A stretch of 22,325 bases of DNA from Vairimorpha apis BRL 01 (taxonomy: Eukaryota > Microsporidia > Nosematidae), in NCBI GenBank assembly GCA_000447185.1, contig KE647208.1, positions 1-22,325 on the forward strand. Direction: 5' to 3'. The first letter of the stretch is position 1, and each line of letters opens with the position of its first letter. Made by a program: the position numbers and the translations under genes. This document shows positions 19,784 through 22,325 of the stretch, piece by piece. Below the pieces are notes generated by a model, which saw nothing but the letters and a program-made list of their open reading frames with translations, ran no database searches and was not told where the DNA came from.

Positions 19784-21062
19784 ATGCAAAATATTGAATA
19801 TTTGCTTAAATATACATTAGATAGCTCATTATTAATATTAGAAAATATGAAAGACATCAGTGATATAAATATGATTTCGTCATTTAAAAAAAATTTAATG
19901 ATACAAAGACTTTAAAACTTTTTACAAATGATGGTTTTACTTTTCCCATTTTTAACATTCCATTACAAAAAGGTATTAAGCACAAAGTGATGTATTGCGA
20001 AGTAGCTGTTGGAGAATCATTATTTGTTACTAAAGAATATGCTAAAACTTTACATACACCAGATAAGTTTAATAGTTTTATCATTAATGAAAAAAATGAT
20101 CAATTTGATTTACTTATTAATAATGAAGAATTTGATATTAAAAATTTTAGCTACATAATTAAAGATCAAAATAGAGTTCTCCCATTATATGAAGTTATTT
20201 TTGAATATGATGAAGAATTAGAAAGAAAATCTAAAGGAGTTTTTATTTGTGAAAGATGTAAAATATATCAATCTGTTTCTTTTTGTCCATCAGAAAGAGC
20301 TAATTTTTGTGAAAAATGTGATGAAGAGGTTCATTGTGATGAGTTTCATAAAAGACATGATCGTTATTATTTTAATAAAGTGGGTAAAAAAAGATTTATT
20401 TATTGTCTAATACATCCTGAAACCATGGTTGAATATTTTTGTATGGATTGTATAATTCCAATTTGTACAAAATGTAAAATAAGCGGTAACCATTCAGAAT
20501 TACCTAATTCTTCTCATGGTTTAATACGTTATTTAGAAGCTTGTGATAAATTGACTAAAAGTGTAAAAGAAAGCAATAATGGTTTACAACCTTCAATGGA
20601 AAAAATTGCAAACAATATTGAGCGATTTAAGAAGGAATGTTTTGAGTGGAAAAATAAAATATCAAATGTAAGACAAAAAATAGAAGCTCAAATAAAAGTA
20701 TTTTGAATGAATTAAAAGTATTTGAAAATGGACAGTTTCAAATAATTAATGCTCATTTTATTGAACATGCTACTAATCTTTATAGTATTGAAAGAATGAA
20801 AAATTATTCAATTTCACTTGAATCTTCACAACTTGTACGAAATTATAAAAATATTATGGATCAGAGGAGTAAAATTTTAATCGATAAAAATATTGATTAT
20901 GTACCTAAAAACATAGAGTTAAAGGGAAAATTAATGTTAGGGGATTCTATTCAATTAATTCCTCGAACTGGATTTTCACCCAGAATGGAAAAAACTACAA
21001 AGATGTATGTTGAAACACGTGGAAGTTTGATAAATAAAGATGAAAATGAAGAAATTCAATAA
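19784..21062 (+). CDS. Tandem B-box zinc-finger protein with PARP-like segment, two frame breaks
   Basis: Three frames combine to 427 codons. They join at the eight-A run 19886-19893 and the four-T run 20701-20704, each apparently one base short. The N-terminal part contains HKVMYCEVAVGESLFVTKEY, then TPDKFNSFI, then YIIKDQNRVLPLYEVIFEY. These resemble the last third of PARP catalytic domains, but the preceding His-Gly and Tyr motifs are absent, so enzyme activity is not expected. Two B-box zinc fingers follow: CERC..FC..C...VHC...H..H from 20248, and CLIHPETMVEYFCMDC...CTKC..H..H. A Lys/Glu-rich helical region (about 20550-20900) looks like a coiled coil, as in TRIM proteins, but there is no RING. 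A scaffold or ubiquitin/ADP-ribose-related role would be inference. The C-terminus is polar and ends NKDENEEIQ. Confidence 0.7.
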
Positions 21063-21630
21063 ATATATACTTCTTATTTTTATAAACAATTAAGACAAAA
21101 AAATTTATTTTTATTTTTTATATTTATTTGAAATAATTTTTAAAGGAAATCTAAAAATATTAAATACATTTCTAATTAAATGATCATATTATTCATATTG
21201 AGTAATATATTTAATTATGCTAAGATAAATATAATAATTTAATTAAATATATTTTTTATTTAAACATAAAATAAATATTATTAAATATAAATTTTATTTT
21301 CTCATTAACTTAAAATATTTTTTTGTGATGTAGATGTGAACAAATTATTATTTTCTTAAATCATATTCATAAATATTGTTTTTAATTTAATTTATTAGTA
21401 AAATTATTTATATAAAATATAAATTTATATATTTAAACTTTTTTCATTAATAATATTTATCAACTAATTTATTATAATTTACAAAGATAAATGCATTTAC
21501 TAATCAATTTAAAACTTTTAATTAATTAGCCAATTATTTTAACAAACTTAATTGTTTAATACTAAATAATTTAAAAAAAATTTTAACAAATTAAATAAAA
21601 ATGCTTATATTATTAAAATTTTCTAAAATA
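21063..21630. other. AT-rich spacer between convergent genes
   Basis: No frame, RNA or repeat stands out in this stretch. Confidence 0.5.
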
Positions 21631-22325
21631 TTACATATAAAAAATATTAATAAAAGAATATTTATTAAAACTTAGAAATATTTTCTCAATAGTAGTTGTT
21701 GTCTTGGCAATATTATCTGATTGATCAACTACACTACTTACATCTTGACTAGTTCCAAATATTTTCAAAAGACGATCCTTAATTGTTAAAATTCTTCAAT
21801 TCATATTTATAATCATTTTCGTAAATTCTTGCAAATAATTGAGCAAATATTGCAGCTTTTTCTTTGGACCTAATTTCATTCTTTTTCTTTTCATCATCTT
21901 TTTCAATTTTCATTTTGTAATCAAAATCATGATTAATAGTTAAGAATGTCCATAAATTAAATAATCTTGAATAAAAAAAGTTTCTTTAGGTGATGCTTTA
22001 ACAGATGCCATATTATAAAAAAATTTGTTAACAATATCTTTAGAAATATTTTTATAACCCAAATCATTTAAAAAATTTTCTATATCTTTATATAATGAAT
22101 CACTAACATTTCCTTTTATATACTTGTAATCAGCCATTTTATTATCAGATAGTTTTTTTACAATAGTAAAAAAACTTTTTGCAGCTTCTTTAATTATTTC
22201 ACTTACTTCAAAAATTTTTAAAAGATCTTCAGAATCTATAATAACATCAGCATCTTTTAAAAACCACTTAGAGCTAAACTCTTTGTCATACTTTTTATCT
22301 TCTAAAGCTTTAATAGCCTTTCTCT
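21631..22325 (-). CDS. C-terminal part of an unrecognised gene, cut by the right edge, probably two frame breaks
   Basis: The minus-strand frame is open from the window edge (KAIKALEDKKYDKEFSSKWF) to a TAA at 21940-21942. The ATG at 22137 (MADYKYIKG) is internal, not the start. Coding-like sequence continues in a second frame (FDYKMKIEKDDEKKKNEIRS, EKAAIFAQLFARIYENDYKY). It then runs in a third frame (IKDRLLKIFGTSQDVSSVVD, then NIAKTTTTIEKIF) down to a stop at 21631-21633. The joins lie near 21942-21943 (one base short) and 21788-21791 (one extra base or two missing). Composition is polar, helical and Lys-rich without membrane segments. I do not recognise the family. The second and third segments are supported only by coding-like composition, so the 3' half is less certain than the first. 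Confidence 0.5.

Noticed and set aside
19884..20084. Minus-strand 66-codon frame
   Set aside because: It is opposite the joined B-box protein and has no support.
1..22325. Apicomplexan, Dictyostelium-like or gut-fungus origin suggested by AT content
   Set aside because: Intron-free reduced genes and start-proximal CCC motifs fit a microsporidian better, though this was not proven.

Overview
The window is an extremely AT-rich eukaryotic contig. Genes are about 75-80% AT and the spacers are close to 90%. It carries short, intron-free genes of nuclear eukaryotic type: MCM3, POP1, a RAD9-like clamp subunit, a p115/USO1-like tether, a CHP1/calcineurin-B-like EF-hand protein, an LRR protein and a nuclear tRNA-Leu. 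Proteins are reduced relative to fungal and animal homologues (POP1 about 377 aa, RAD9-like 219 aa). A CCC trinucleotide lies 2-9 bases before the ATG of at least six genes. Together these traits fit a microsporidian with an expanded, AT-rich genome. The genus cannot be told from the sequence, and the assignment is an inference.

Layout from left to right. MCM3 (minus, 25-1905) probably continues past the left edge in another frame. A copper-type P1B ATPase follows (minus, 2316-4292), with every signature motif present but eight frame breaks. An LRR protein (minus, 4605-5215) comes next, then a 2.3 kb gene-free stretch. A DUF1749/SidJ-like hydrolase (plus, 7523-8251) is convergent, 15 bp apart, with a p115-like tether (minus, 8267-9739). 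A putative secreted orphan (minus, 10878-12205) is followed by an island of much higher GC at 13068-13295 holding a broken coding relic. POP1 (plus, 13682-14814), tRNA-Leu(AAG) (minus), the EF-hand protein (plus, 15050-15649) and the RAD9-like gene (minus, 16607-17266) follow. Then come an Asn/Lys-linker orphan (plus, 18520-19661), a tandem B-box protein with a PARP-like segment (plus, 19784-21062), and the C-terminal part of an unrecognised gene (minus, 21631-22325).

The genes are mostly unrelated housekeeping functions (replication, checkpoint, RNase P/MRP, vesicle tethering), and I see no operon-like module. The strongest cross-gene pattern is frame disruption. About fifteen breaks affect eight genes. 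Most look like one missing A or T in a homopolymer, and adding the missing base count makes each gene's length an exact multiple of three. Isolated breaks, as in POP1, look like consensus error or slippage. The eight in the ATPase, some in very short runs and one in an AT dinucleotide repeat, look more like real decay. I did not find a convincing new defence or mobile system. The most unexplained items are the GC-rich relic and the PARP-like/B-box protein.
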